Assembly (NCBI GenBank): GCA_964535575.1
Contig: CAZHTC010000008.1
Location: 62,001-126,000 of the forward strand
Direction of reading: 5' to 3'
DNA from: JAGPCK01 sp964535575
GTDB taxonomy: Bacteria; Bacteroidota; Bacteroidia; UKL13-3
Length of the DNA stretch: 64,000 nucleotides
Positions 52,998 to 62,082 of the stretch are shown here, one piece after another. How positions within the stretch are numbered: position 1 is the first letter of the stretch; every line of letters begins with the position of its first letter. A program made the position numbers and the translations under genes. The notes below the pieces were generated by a model. The model did no database searches. It saw nothing but the letters and a program-made list of their open reading frames with translations, and was not told where the DNA came from.

Positions 52998-54501
52998 GCC
53001 TGAAAGCTTCGGGCAATGTTTCAATAATATCACTTGCCAGTACGGTTTCCATTCCCATATTTCCTATGCATAGATCGGCTGCCAGTCCATGAACAAATAC
53101 TCCAACAAGGGCCGCATGAAGCGGAGCATATCCCGAAGCAAGTAAGCCCAGAATAATCCCGCACAAAACATCTCCGGTTCCTCCTTTTGCCAGGGAAGCA
53201 TTTCCTGATGTATTAAAATAAATATTTCCTTCTGCATCAGCTACCATGGTATTCGCTCCTTTAAGCACAACAATTACCTTATGCGTAACCGCAAATGTCC
53301 GCAACAATTTGATGCGTTCTTCACTACCTGACGAAGTGCCTGCCAGCCGTTCAAACTCTTTTGGGTGCGGAGTGAGAATAGTTCCTTCGGGTAATTTAAC
53401 CGCTTCACCGTTTGCCCACACACCTGCAATCAAATTCAGGGCATCGGCATCAAGTACTAAGGGTTTGGTTGTAGTTTGAAGTAACTTCAGCAATGCCTTT
53501 TTAGTGACTTCCCGCGAACCCAATCCGGGTCCTGCACCCATGGCATCCAGCTTTATCATGTTATTTTCATTAAAGGCAGTAAAGCAATCACTGCTCTCCT
53601 CCTCGTCCGTCATTGCTTCCGGAATAACCCCATGAAAAAATGAACTTGTTCCAAATGGGATATGCGCAGTGAGTAAACCTGCACCACTACGCAGGCAGGC
53701 GCGGGCAGCGAGTAAGGCAGCACCCATTTTCCCTTTGCTTCCGGCAATAAGCCATGCATGTCCGAAATTTCCCTTATGCGATTTTTTTTTTCGTGGCCGG
53801 TGTAATAGTTGGGCCGCAATCAGGTCGGTGTAAAAAGTATGAGGTATTCCTTCTGTTTTAAATGCCGGATGCAAACCAATAGGTAATACATGCACAAACC
53901 CTGTATAGTTTCCGTTTTCGGGAAATAAAAATGCATACTTGGGCACCTGAAAAGTAAGCGTTGTAGAAGCGCACACAATTTCAGCTCCGTCAGGTTGTTT
54001 AATTACATCACAGTTTAACCCCGAAGGTACATCAACCGAAATTACCGGAGCAGCCGATTGATTGAGGTAATTGACCAACTGCAGAGCTACTCCCGAAAAC
54101 ACTCCTTTAAATCCGGTTCCGTACAAGGCGTCCACTACAACATCATCCTTCGTTATTTCAGGAAAATCACTCCCTTTCAGCAAATTTACTTTTTGGCCTG
54201 ATTGCATTTCCCACGAGCGGAGTTCGTGCTTAAAATCGTGGCTTCGCTGTTTGCCTTCAATTACAAAAACCTCTACCCTATAACGGGCTTTGTCTAAGTG
54301 GCGCGCAATGGCTAATCCGTCTCCTCCGTTATTTCCGGTGCCGCAAAAAATTAAAAACCGTACCTGCTCTGTGTAATGCTGCATGAGCCAGTGGCTGATA
54401 GTTGACGCTGCACGTTCCATTAATTCAAGCGAGGTAATGGGTTCATTTTTTATCGTGAACTGGTCCCATTGCTGAATTTCTCCTGTATGAAGCAGTTTCA
54501 T
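52966..54501 (-). CDS. nnr: Bifunctional NAD(P)H-hydrate epimerase / ADP-dependent dehydratase
   Basis: A 511 residue repair enzyme for damaged NAD(P)HX. The YjeF_N epimerase domain (about 1-210) contains FCGTGNNGGDGLAIARHL and DALYGTGFKG; the ribokinase-like dehydratase (about 225-500) has GAGPGLGSREV, LDADALNLIAG, TPHPKEFERL, and NASLAKGGTGDVLCGII with the catalytic Asp. Both active sites look whole. Cytosolic. Four base overlap with the upstream lipoprotein gene. Confidence 0.96.
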   Translation of the reverse strand: MKLLHTGEIQQWDQFTIKNEPITSLELMERAASTISHWLMQHYTEQVRFLIFCGTGNNGGDGLAIARHLDKARYRVEVFVIEGKQRSHDFKHELRSWEMQSGQKVNLLKGSDFPEITKDDVVVDALYGTGFKGVFSGVALQLVNYLNQSAAPVISVDVPSGLNCDVIKQPDGAEIVCASTTLTFQVPKYAFLFPENGNYTGFVHVLPIGLHPAFKTEGIPHTFYTDLIAAQLLHRPRKKKSHKGNFGHAWLIAGSKGKMGAALLAARACLRSGAGLLTAHIPFGTSSFFHGVIPEAMTDEEESSDCFTAFNENNMIKLDAMGAGPGLGSREVTKKALLKLLQTTTKPLVLDADALNLIAGVWANGEAVKLPEGTILTPHPKEFERLAGTSSGSEERIKLLRTFAVTHKVIVVLKGANTMVADAEGNIYFNTSGNASLAKGGTGDVLCGIILGLLASGYAPLHAALVGVFVHGLAADLCIGNMGMETVLASDIIETLPEAFRLISLRNRKDS

Positions 54502-55271
54502 TTTTCTCTGATTAATAAAGCCCGGCTTGTGCCCATTCCATAATAAGGTTTCTCGCCTGCATCGTATAAAGTAACGGGGTTAAACAATTCAATGGTATCG
54601 CCCCGTTTGTTCCAGATATAAAGTTCTTCAACAGAATCTTTGTACAAAGCCATTAAGGGATGATCGGCAAAGGAAGCATAATCTCCGTTTATAAATACCT
54701 CATACCTGTCGGCTTTATCCCAGCCGTTTATTTTTCCGTTATCTAAGAAAGTAATTTTGCCGCTGCCATTATTCATATCCCTGAAACTTCCCCAGGAAGC
54801 AGTATAATTTCCGCTGAGCCAGCAAGAGCGAAGTTGCTTTTTAAAGGCATCCTTTTTTTCAGACCCGCGCACAAATTCAAAATCTGTTTTCGCCATCAGG
54901 TCGTGCATAATGAGGCAATCTTTTTCGCGGCTGTATTGCATAATAATGGAATCGGTAAAACCCTGTTCAAACAATAAAATTCGATTCTTTTCATACCTCA
55001 GGGCAAAGGGAGTTTGTTCTAAATCGTCATTTACCAGAATGCATATATTAGGTTGATTGCTGTCGATGATGAGCTGAGTGGCACTCCAAAAAAGCGTACT
55101 GTCAAAATAAGGGCCTTGCCTGCAGGCGGCATCCAATACGGTTTTATTTAACCAAACCCCCGGCAGGTTCTTTTTATCTTCTTTCTGTGCATCGGGTTGA
55201 CTTTGCCTGCATGAAACAAACAGCACCAGCGGCAAAAGAAAGGGGTATAAAAAACCGAAAGTTGAATTCAC
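54498..55271 (-). CDS. Hypothetical lipoprotein
   Basis: A 257 residue protein with lipobox VSC (Cys21). The mature part includes LPGVWLNKTVLDAACRQG and CWLSGNYTASWGSFRD; two similar WLNKTV/WLSGNY segments suggest a repeated lipocalin-like beta domain. No family recognised. It ends inside the start of nnr (4 base overlap) and begins 26 bases after the LEA gene on the same strand. Confidence 0.72.
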   Translation of the reverse strand: MNSTFGFLYPFLLPLVLFVSCRQSQPDAQKEDKKNLPGVWLNKTVLDAACRQGPYFDSTLFWSATQLIIDSNQPNICILVNDDLEQTPFALRYEKNRILLFEQGFTDSIIMQYSREKDCLIMHDLMAKTDFEFVRGSEKKDAFKKQLRSCWLSGNYTASWGSFRDMNNGSGKITFLDNGKINGWDKADRYEVFINGDYASFADHPLMALYKDSVEELYIWNKRGDTIELFNPVTLYDAGEKPYYGMGTSRALLIREK

Positions 55272-55297
55272 AGAAACAAATGTACTTTGTTTCCCTG

Positions 55298-55768
55298 CTA
55301 AAAGAAATCTTTCAGGTTGATTTTTGCTTTTACTTCCGCCTTAAATTTTTTACTCAGAAAACCGGCTCCTACTTTTACACTTCCGGTCATGGCTAATTCT
55401 GTTTTCCCCTGAAACAAACTTCCCAAACCTGTTAACAGCGTTTTAGCCTGATCAATATCGGTTTCCAATAAAATTGGGTAATACGCTTCGGCATGGCGGG
55501 CAATTTTTATTTTTCGCACCGAATAAGCTTTTCCAATGGGCTTATTGTTAATACTCAGTTCAAAATCGAACCGTTTTACCTTAAGCGCAAATGCATTTGG
55601 ATTTTTTATTTTAAATGCTACTTCTATTCCCTTTTTTCCGGTTTCGGTATTTTTAAAATCAACCGATTTTACATCGGTAATCAGCGGGGCCGAAATGGAA
55701 CACGACTGCATACAAAACAGGAGTGCCACAAAGAGAAAATTAAACCATCCGTTCTTTTTATAAATCAT
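55298..55768 (-). CDS. LEA type 2 domain lipoprotein
   Basis: A 156 residue lipoprotein (lipobox MQSC, Cys23). The mature domain has GIEVAFKIKNPNAFALKVKRFDFELSIN, the LEA14/WHy beta-sandwich signature. Such proteins bind lipids or protect membranes; the exact role is unknown. A longer frame to 55903 would overlap the divergent cca gene and its -7 element, so the ATG at 55768, where the lipoprotein signal begins, is chosen. Confidence 0.82.
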   Translation of the reverse strand: MIYKKNGWFNFLFVALLFCMQSCSISAPLITDVKSVDFKNTETGKKGIEVAFKIKNPNAFALKVKRFDFELSINNKPIGKAYSVRKIKIARHAEAYYPILLETDIDQAKTLLTGLGSLFQGKTELAMTGSVKVGAGFLSKKFKAEVKAKINLKDFF

Positions 55769-55830
55769 ACGCGGCAAAGTACAAAATATACCTGTATAAA
55801 TTTGAGCATAATTTAAAACAGGACTTCTGC

Positions 55831-55838
55831 TATATTTG
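55831..55838 (+). promoter_or_regulatory. -7 element for cca
   Basis: TATATTTG, 11 bases before the ATG at 55850. Confidence 0.45.
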
Positions 55839-55849
55839 CCCCTCATTTT

Positions 55850-57274
55850 ATGAAGCAGCACCTCACCCATCCCCTTTTTAAAGTAATTGCTGATGAGGCA
55901 CAAAAACTCAATATCCCTGCCTGGGTAGTGGGTGGCTATGTGCGCGATTTATTTCTGAACCGCCCTTCAAAAGATGTTGATGTAGTGGTTTTGGGCGATG
56001 GTATTGAACTGGCTCATGCGGTAAGCAATGCCCTTCCCGGAAAACCTAAGGTAAACTTTTTTAAAAACTTTGGTACGGCTCAGTTTAAAACTGCCGACTG
56101 GGATGTGGAATTTGTGGGTGCACGCAAAGAATCCTATGTAAGCCATTCACGTAAACCCGAAGTTCAATCGGGCTCGTTGCAGGACGACCAAAACCGGAGG
56201 GATTTTACCATCAATACGCTTGCACTAAGTTTAAATAAAAATGACTTTGGTGTGCTTCTCGACCCATTCAACGGAGAGGCGCATATCGAGCAAAAAATAC
56301 TTCAAACTCCGCTCGACCCCGATATTACCTTTAGCGATGATCCTTTGCGCATGATGCGGGGCATTCGTTTTGCCGCGCAATTGCAATTCTCCATTCACCC
56401 TGATACGCTGGCATCCATTAGGCAAAATGCCGAACGCATTTCAATTGTATCGATGGAGCGGATAACGGATGAATTAAATAAAATAATTCTGTGTCCAAAA
56501 CCTTCCACGGGATTCAAGCTTCTTTTTGATACCGGATTGCTGCGCCTCATTTTTCCGGAATTAGCCAATATGCAGGGAGTAAAAGTGGTGGATGGCAAAA
56601 CCCATAAGGATAATTTTTACCACACGCTGCAGGTCCTCGATCAGATTTGTGCCTATACCGATGATTTGTGGCTGAGGTGGGCCGCTATTTTGCACGATAT
56701 TGCCAAACCGCTTACACAAAAACTTATTCCGGGTGAAGGATGGACTTTTCACGGACATGAAGATCGCGGAGCACGCATGGTGGCTGGCATATTCCGAAAA
56801 ATGAAATTACCCATGAATGAAAAAATGAAATTCGTGGAGAAAATGGTGTTACTGCATTTACGTCCCAAAGCATTAGCCGAAAGTGAAGTAAGCGACTCGG
56901 CCATGCGCAGGTTGTTATTTGAAGCCGGGGATGATTTGGATTCACTCTTTACCCTTTGCCGGGCAGATATTACCTCGAAAAATGCCGAGAAGGTGCAACG
57001 TTATCGCGAGAATCTGGCCGAAGTGGAACAAAAAATAAGGGAAGTAGAAGAACGGGATCGCTTAAAAAACTGGCAGCCCCCTATTACCGGACAGGAAATT
57101 ATGTTTGCATTTGATATTGGTCCCGGAAAAGAAATAGGCCAAATTAAAAACTCACTGAAGGACGCCATACTTGACGGAGTTATAAAAAATGAACGGGCCG
57201 AGGCCATATACTGGATGGAAGAAGAAGGTAAAAAACTGGGACTCAACCTTAAAAATAAGCTTTCCATTTCCTGA
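55850..57274 (+). CDS. cca: CCA tRNA nucleotidyltransferase with HD domain
   Basis: A 474 residue class II nucleotidyltransferase that adds or repairs the 3' CCA of tRNAs: GGYVRDLF and KDVDVVV (metal Asps) in the head, RRDFTINTLAL, the neck with DPLRMMRGIRFAAQL, and a C-terminal HD phosphohydrolase domain (ILHDIAKP, FHGHEDRGARM). It is essential here: the one tRNA in the window (3800-3872) does not encode CCA. Ends 65 bases before the pRiA4b-like gene. Confidence 0.94.
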   Translation: MKQHLTHPLFKVIADEAQKLNIPAWVVGGYVRDLFLNRPSKDVDVVVLGDGIELAHAVSNALPGKPKVNFFKNFGTAQFKTADWDVEFVGARKESYVSHSRKPEVQSGSLQDDQNRRDFTINTLALSLNKNDFGVLLDPFNGEAHIEQKILQTPLDPDITFSDDPLRMMRGIRFAAQLQFSIHPDTLASIRQNAERISIVSMERITDELNKIILCPKPSTGFKLLFDTGLLRLIFPELANMQGVKVVDGKTHKDNFYHTLQVLDQICAYTDDLWLRWAAILHDIAKPLTQKLIPGEGWTFHGHEDRGARMVAGIFRKMKLPMNEKMKFVEKMVLLHLRPKALAESEVSDSAMRRLLFEAGDDLDSLFTLCRADITSKNAEKVQRYRENLAEVEQKIREVEERDRLKNWQPPITGQEIMFAFDIGPGKEIGQIKNSLKDAILDGVIKNERAEAIYWMEEEGKKLGLNLKNKLSIS

Positions 57275-57339
57275 ATTTTACATTTTTAGTTTCGTAACAT
57301 AAAGCAGAAATTTGCACTCCTAAAACTCTACTACAAACA

Positions 57340-57942
57340 ATGGCCATTTACCGATTTAAAGTTTGGTTTGAAGAATTTGATGATGTACAGCGCATCATTG
57401 AAATTAAAAGCACGCAAACCTTTGAGCAGTTACACCTGGCAATTCAGGATGCCATTGGATTTGATAAATCCCAGTTAGCATCGTTCTACATTAGTGACGA
57501 CCACTGGAAAAAAGGCGAAGAAATTACGCTTGAAAGCATGGGAGATGATGAAGACGACCCCACAGCAACGATGAAAGATTGCCGCCTGTGCGATATGATT
57601 AACGACCCGCACCAGAAATTCATATATGTATTTGATTTTTTAGAAATGTGGACGTTTTTCATTGAGCTCACCGGCATTGAAACAAAAGAAAATCCTAAGG
57701 TAAAATACCCGGTTTGTGTAAAATCAATGGGAACGGCTCCCAAACAATATGACAAAACCGCCAAGTTTGGAACGGTTGACGATAACGAATTTGACGAAAT
57801 CACTAAAAACTACCTGATCAAATCCGATGAAGTGCCGGGTGAAATTTCGGACGGAGAAGATGACGAACAAGGCGGAGCTGATGAAGAAGATGAATTTGGC
57901 AGTGAAGAATTCGGGGTTGACGAAGACGATACCCGTTATTGA
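57340..57942 (+). CDS. Plasmid pRiA4b ORF-3-like family protein
   Basis: A 200 residue protein with the PF07929 fold: YRFKVWFEEFDDVQRIIEIKSTQTFEQLHLAIQDAIGFD at the start, FYISDDHW, and YVFDFLEMWTFFIELTGI. A strongly acidic tail (about 160-200) follows. The family is named from plasmid and IS passenger genes but is widespread on chromosomes; function unknown. Its stop overlaps the miaA TTG start by four bases. Confidence 0.82.
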   Translation: MAIYRFKVWFEEFDDVQRIIEIKSTQTFEQLHLAIQDAIGFDKSQLASFYISDDHWKKGEEITLESMGDDEDDPTATMKDCRLCDMINDPHQKFIYVFDFLEMWTFFIELTGIETKENPKVKYPVCVKSMGTAPKQYDKTAKFGTVDDNEFDEITKNYLIKSDEVPGEISDGEDDEQGGADEEDEFGSEEFGVDEDDTRY

Positions 57943-58880
57943 AAATAAATAAATTTCTTATTGTAGTGCTCGGTCCCACCGCAGTGGGAAAAACCGCCAC
58001 CGCCATTTCGCTGGCCACGCATTACCACACCGAAATCCTCTCAGGCGATTCACGGCAGTTTTACCGGGAACTTTCTATTGGTACCGCCAAACCAGATGCA
58101 TCCGAACTGGCGCAGGTGCCTCATCATTTTATTAATTCACTTTCGGTTAGTACCGATTACAGCGCAGGCGATTTTGAACGCGATGCCCTGCAAAAAACCA
58201 ATGAATTATTTGCAAGCAAAGATCAGGTGATCGTATGTGGTGGTTCGGGTCTTTTTATTAAAGCGTTGTGTTACGGATTGGATGATTTGCCCTTAAAAGA
58301 TGAAAAGCTGAGGCAATGGGTGATTGAACATTACCAGAAAAACGGATTGACATGGCTTCAACAGGAAGTAGCCCGTTTAGACCCCGATTATTTTACCGTA
58401 GTGGATACCCAAAATCCCAATCGGTTAATGCGGGCACTGGAGGTGTGCATGAGCAGCGGAAAACCCTACTCCTCCTTTCGTAGAAATGTGATGGCAAAAC
58501 GGAATTTTACTCCTGTTTATATTGGGTTGAACCGGCCTCGTACCGAATTGTATGAACGCATTAACCAACGAGTGGATAAGATGGTGGCGCAGGGATTGGA
58601 ACAGGAAGCAAAGGCGGTTTATCCCCACAAGAAACTTGGGGCATTAAAAACAGTAGGCTATACCGAGTGGTTTGATTTTTTTGAAGGAAAAATGAACCGC
58701 GAACAAACCATTGAGAAAATTAAACAGCATAGCCGAAACTACGCCAAAAAGCAGCTTACATGGTTTGCCAAACAGCAAGGTGTTGCCTGGTTTCATCCCG
58801 ATGAGGAAGCTAATATAATAGCTCATATAAACCGTCAAATGAATATTTTTGCAACAGACAATAATAAAATACTAAAATAA
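57939..58880 (+). CDS. miaA: tRNA dimethylallyltransferase
   Basis: A 313 residue enzyme adding the isopentenyl group to A37 of tRNAs that read UNN codons. P-loop GPTAVGKT (about 12-19), SGDSRQFYRELSIGTAKP, GGSGLFIKAL and a DFFEG/NYAKKQLTWF tail are typical. The start is TTG at 57939 overlapping the previous stop (TTGA); the P-loop position fits other MiaA proteins. Confidence 0.95.
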   Translation: MKINKFLIVVLGPTAVGKTATAISLATHYHTEILSGDSRQFYRELSIGTAKPDASELAQVPHHFINSLSVSTDYSAGDFERDALQKTNELFASKDQVIVCGGSGLFIKALCYGLDDLPLKDEKLRQWVIEHYQKNGLTWLQQEVARLDPDYFTVVDTQNPNRLMRALEVCMSSGKPYSSFRRNVMAKRNFTPVYIGLNRPRTELYERINQRVDKMVAQGLEQEAKAVYPHKKLGALKTVGYTEWFDFFEGKMNREQTIEKIKQHSRNYAKKQLTWFAKQQGVAWFHPDEEANIIAHINRQMNIFATDNNKILK

Positions 58881-58887
58881 CGCTGAT

Positions 58888-59640
58888 ATGTTAGAACTAT
58901 TTACCACAGCCGATGCCTGGATAAGTTTACTCACCTTAACCCTGCTCGAAATTGTGCTGGGGATTGATAATGTAATTTTTATTTCCATTGTAACCTCGGT
59001 GTTGCCCCGCAAGCAACAACCCCAGGCCCGCAAATTAGGAGTGTTGATAGCATTGGGCATTCGCATCGGGCTACTGTTATGCATCAGTTGGATAATCGGA
59101 TTGGTTGATCCGGTATTTACCATTTTAGGGAATGAACTCAGCTGGCGGGATTTGATTTTGCTGGCCGGTGGTTTATTTTTATTGGGAAAAAGTACTATGG
59201 AAATTAACCACAAATTAGAAGGTGAAACGCATCAGGAAAAAAGCGATAAAAAAGTTTCTTTCGGTTCAGTGGTAATGCAGGTAATTATACTCGACATAGT
59301 ATTTTCATTCGATTCAATTATCACGGCTGTGGGTTTGGCACAGCATGTAGAGATCATGATTGCTGCTGTAATTATTTCCATGCTTATCATGATGGCCGCT
59401 GCTCAGGGAATAAGCCGCTTTATAGAAAAACATCCGAGTATAAAAATGCTGGCCCTTTCCTTTTTAATGATGATAGGAATGATGCTGGTAGCCGAAGCCT
59501 TTGAAGTGCACGTACCTAAAGGATATGCCTATTTTGCCATGGCCTTCTCATTAGTGGTTGAATTACTCAATATACGGGTTCGCAAAAAAAGCCGGCCGGT
59601 GGTGTTGCGCGATACGCCTAAATCCAGCGAAGCGGAATAA
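58888..59640 (+). CDS. TerC family membrane protein
   Basis: A 250 residue protein with about seven helices and the acidic motifs IVLGIDNVIFIS and IVFSFDSIITAV that define TerC. TerC/Alx proteins are Mn2+ exporters or aid metalation of exoenzymes. A basic loop (RPVVLRDTPKSSEAE) ends it. Seven bases downstream of miaA. Confidence 0.93.
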   Translation: MLELFTTADAWISLLTLTLLEIVLGIDNVIFISIVTSVLPRKQQPQARKLGVLIALGIRIGLLLCISWIIGLVDPVFTILGNELSWRDLILLAGGLFLLGKSTMEINHKLEGETHQEKSDKKVSFGSVVMQVIILDIVFSFDSIITAVGLAQHVEIMIAAVIISMLIMMAAAQGISRFIEKHPSIKMLALSFLMMIGMMLVAEAFEVHVPKGYAYFAMAFSLVVELLNIRVRKKSRPVVLRDTPKSSEAE

Positions 59641-59666
59641 GAGTTGTTTAAAGAAGTTTTTCACTA

Positions 59667-60479
59667 TCACTTTTTTTCAACATTATTTAACTCTGAAAAA
59701 TTGGATTTTAACAGAGAGAAATAATCGGCTGCTTTTAATAACCTGCTTCCATACCAGCTAAACATTTCTCCATCTGCCAGGCGTACATGTGCACCCGGAC
59801 AAATCATTTTTAATTCAGCAATATGTTCGTTTTTGAACGGGTAAGGTTCAGAAGATAACAGGATGATATCCGGATCAAGTAAGGCTATTTGCTCAGGTGT
59901 TAATTCGGGATAGCGGGTTTTACCAACTACATTCTTCCATCCAATCTGTTCAATCATGTTGCTGATAAAAGTATCAGTTCCGGCTGCCATAAAAGGTTGC
60001 CTCCAGATAAGATAAAGCACCTTTTCGGGCGTCACTGAATCCCTTTTATTTAACCCGGTAAAAGCTGTTTGAATGGATTGATTTAATGTAGCAGCCTGCT
60101 CCACTCTGTTTGTAATTTCCCCTATACTCGTTATCATCTGCAAAGCATCGTTCAGGTTTTTGATATCACTCATCCACACCGGAAACTCCTGTTGTAATTC
60201 GCTTATCTGGTTTTGCTCATTTTCTTCTTTGTTGCCAATAATCAGGTTTGGTTTCAGGTTGCGTATTTTATCAAATTGTATTTTTTTGGTACCTCCCACC
60301 CTTGGTTTATTTTCATGCTGCTTTTTGGGATGAATACAAAAAAGGGTTTGGCCAACCACTTCATCTGCGAGGCCCAAATCATACAATAATTCCGTTTGCG
60401 AAGGAACCAGTGAAATAATCCGCTTTGGAGTTCCCTTCAAGCGAATGGTATGTCCCATTTGGTCTGTGAATTCGTGCAT
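59667..60479 (-). CDS. BtuF-like helical-backbone metal receptor without signal peptide
   Basis: A 270 residue class III substrate-binding protein: RIISLVPSQTELLYDLGL, VGGTKKIQFDKIRNLKPNLII and LLSSEPYPFK are the cobalamin/siderophore-binding signature. It starts MHEFTDQMGHTIRL, i.e. directly at the mature fold; no signal peptide or lipobox is encoded. Related unsignalled Bacteroidota proteins exist, so it may work in the cytosol. Gap before the CBS gene (60480-60656) has no gene. Confidence 0.82.
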   Translation of the reverse strand: MHEFTDQMGHTIRLKGTPKRIISLVPSQTELLYDLGLADEVVGQTLFCIHPKKQHENKPRVGGTKKIQFDKIRNLKPNLIIGNKEENEQNQISELQQEFPVWMSDIKNLNDALQMITSIGEITNRVEQAATLNQSIQTAFTGLNKRDSVTPEKVLYLIWRQPFMAAGTDTFISNMIEQIGWKNVVGKTRYPELTPEQIALLDPDIILLSSEPYPFKNEHIAELKMICPGAHVRLADGEMFSWYGSRLLKAADYFSLLKSNFSELNNVEKK

Positions 60480-60656
60480 CAGAAATTACTTAAATGGTTA
60501 ACTCCGTTTTCATCCCCCTGCCCCCTTCGCTCACGCTCATACCTAACCCTTCAAGGGGGAAGAACAACTTCAAACATTTAAACTTTTAAACTCACGCATC
60601 GATAAACTCAGCGGGATGGGAAAGCAATCACAAACTCACTTTTCACTAATCACCAC

Positions 60657-62024
60657 TTATTTTATCGCATCAATAATATCGTACTTGGTAATGATATGTA
60701 CATTCCCCCCAAGGTCGCGTACCAATACCGCATCGTTATCCCGGTTAATTTTAGCCGATACCTCTTCGATGGTGGCATTCGGGTCAATAAACGGAAACGA
60801 CTTTTGCATTATATCTTTAACCTGTTTATGTTTTAATTCATTGTTTTTAACTAGTTGAGAAAACAAATGATTATCGTTGAGTGAGCCTACAAATTCACCT
60901 TTGGCGTTTGTAACCGGAATTTGGGAAATATCATAGCGGTTCATGGTTATAAATGCTTCTTCTACCTTGTCCTCTTCTTTTACGGTAACTAATTTTTGAT
61001 TTTTATGTTTCTCAATTAAATCAATGGCCCGTTTCGCCTGAATGTCTTCGATAAATCCACGGTCGCGCATCCAATCGTCATTAAACATTTTACCGAGGTA
61101 ACGAGTACCATGGTCGTGAAAAATAACCACTACTACATCACCCTTTTTAAACATATCTTTCATTTGCAGCAAACCTGCCATGGCCGAGCCTGCTGAATTA
61201 CCCACAAAAATTCCTTCCTCGCGCGATATCCTGCGGGTCATTACCGCTGCATCTTTATCAGTAACTTTTTCAAAGTGGTCAATGATACTAAAGTCAACAT
61301 TGCGGGGCAGAAAGTCTTCTCCAATTCCTTCTGTGATATATGGGTAGATTTCATTTTTATCAAACTCACCCGTTTCTTTATATTTTTTAAATACCGAGCC
61401 ATAGGTATCAATACCCAACACTTTAATGGAAGGATTTTTTTCCTTCAGGTATTTACCCGTTCCGCAAATGGTACCACCTGTACCCACGCCCACTACCAAA
61501 TGCGTAACTTTCCCATCAGTTTGCTCCCAGATTTCGGGGCCGGTTTGCTCGTAATGCGCCTTCGAATTGGATAAGTTATCGTATTGGTTGGGTTTCCATG
61601 CGTTGGGAATTTCCTTCTCCAAACGCGATGAAACCGAATAATACGAACGGGGATCTTCGGGGTCAACATCGGTGGGGCATACAATCACATCGGCTCCTAC
61701 CGCTTTCAGGGCATCCACCTTTTCGCGCGATTGCTTATCGGTGGTAGTGAAAATACATTTGTAGCCTTTAATCACTGCCGCAATGGCTAAACCCATTCCT
61801 GTATTTCCGGAAGTGCCTTCCACTATTACTCCGCCCGGTTTTAAGCGGCCGTCACGCTCGGCATCCTCAATCATTTTTAAAGCCATGCGGTCTTTAATTG
61901 AATTGCCCGGGTTAAACGTTTCAACTTTGGCCAATACCAAAGCCGGAATATCTTTAGTGATTTGATTAATCTTTACAAGTGGCGTATTACCAATGGTTTC
62001 AAGAATATTTTGGCATATTTTCAT
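60657..62024 (-). CDS. Cystathionine beta-synthase type PLP enzyme with CBS pair
   Basis: A 455 residue enzyme: PLP-binding Lys in NPGNSIKDRMA, EGTSGNTGMGLA, VVGVGTGGTICGTG, and SAGSAMAG; the C-terminal ~120 residues are two CBS modules (EAFITMNRYDISQIPV, VSAKINRDNDAVLVRD). It joins serine and homocysteine (or acts as cysteine synthase); the CBS pair suggests ligand control, as in human CBS, though no haem motif is seen. The -7 element TATCTTTG (62029-62036) ends four bases before the ATG. Confidence 0.92.
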   Translation of the reverse strand: MKICQNILETIGNTPLVKINQITKDIPALVLAKVETFNPGNSIKDRMALKMIEDAERDGRLKPGGVIVEGTSGNTGMGLAIAAVIKGYKCIFTTTDKQSREKVDALKAVGADVIVCPTDVDPEDPRSYYSVSSRLEKEIPNAWKPNQYDNLSNSKAHYEQTGPEIWEQTDGKVTHLVVGVGTGGTICGTGKYLKEKNPSIKVLGIDTYGSVFKKYKETGEFDKNEIYPYITEGIGEDFLPRNVDFSIIDHFEKVTDKDAAVMTRRISREEGIFVGNSAGSAMAGLLQMKDMFKKGDVVVVIFHDHGTRYLGKMFNDDWMRDRGFIEDIQAKRAIDLIEKHKNQKLVTVKEEDKVEEAFITMNRYDISQIPVTNAKGEFVGSLNDNHLFSQLVKNNELKHKQVKDIMQKSFPFIDPNATIEEVSAKINRDNDAVLVRDLGGNVHIITKYDIIDAIK

Positions 62025-62028
62025 GCAA

Positions 62029-62036
62029 CAAAGATA
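62029..62036 (-). promoter_or_regulatory. -7 element giving a leaderless message for the CBS-type gene
   Basis: TATCTTTG on the minus strand, then TTGC and the ATG at 62024. Confidence 0.5.
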
Positions 62037-62082
62037 AGAAAGTTCAATGCTTGGTTAGTTCTTTTTATACTTAGGTCTTATT

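Noticed and set aside
55769..55903. N-terminal extension of the LEA lipoprotein
   Set aside because: It would overlap cca and its -7 element on the other strand and would bury the lipoprotein signal inside the protein.
57340..57942. Possible insertion-sequence passenger gene
   Set aside because: The family name comes from plasmid and IS1096 genes, but there are no terminal inverted repeats, no transposase nearby, and the gene is tightly coupled to miaA, so I treat it as a chromosomal gene.
60510..60560. C-rich and G-rich inverted stretch (CCCCCTT ... AAGGGGG)
   Set aside because: It could form a loose stem with a long loop, but has no T run and no second copy in the window, so I cannot call it a terminator or a repeat family.
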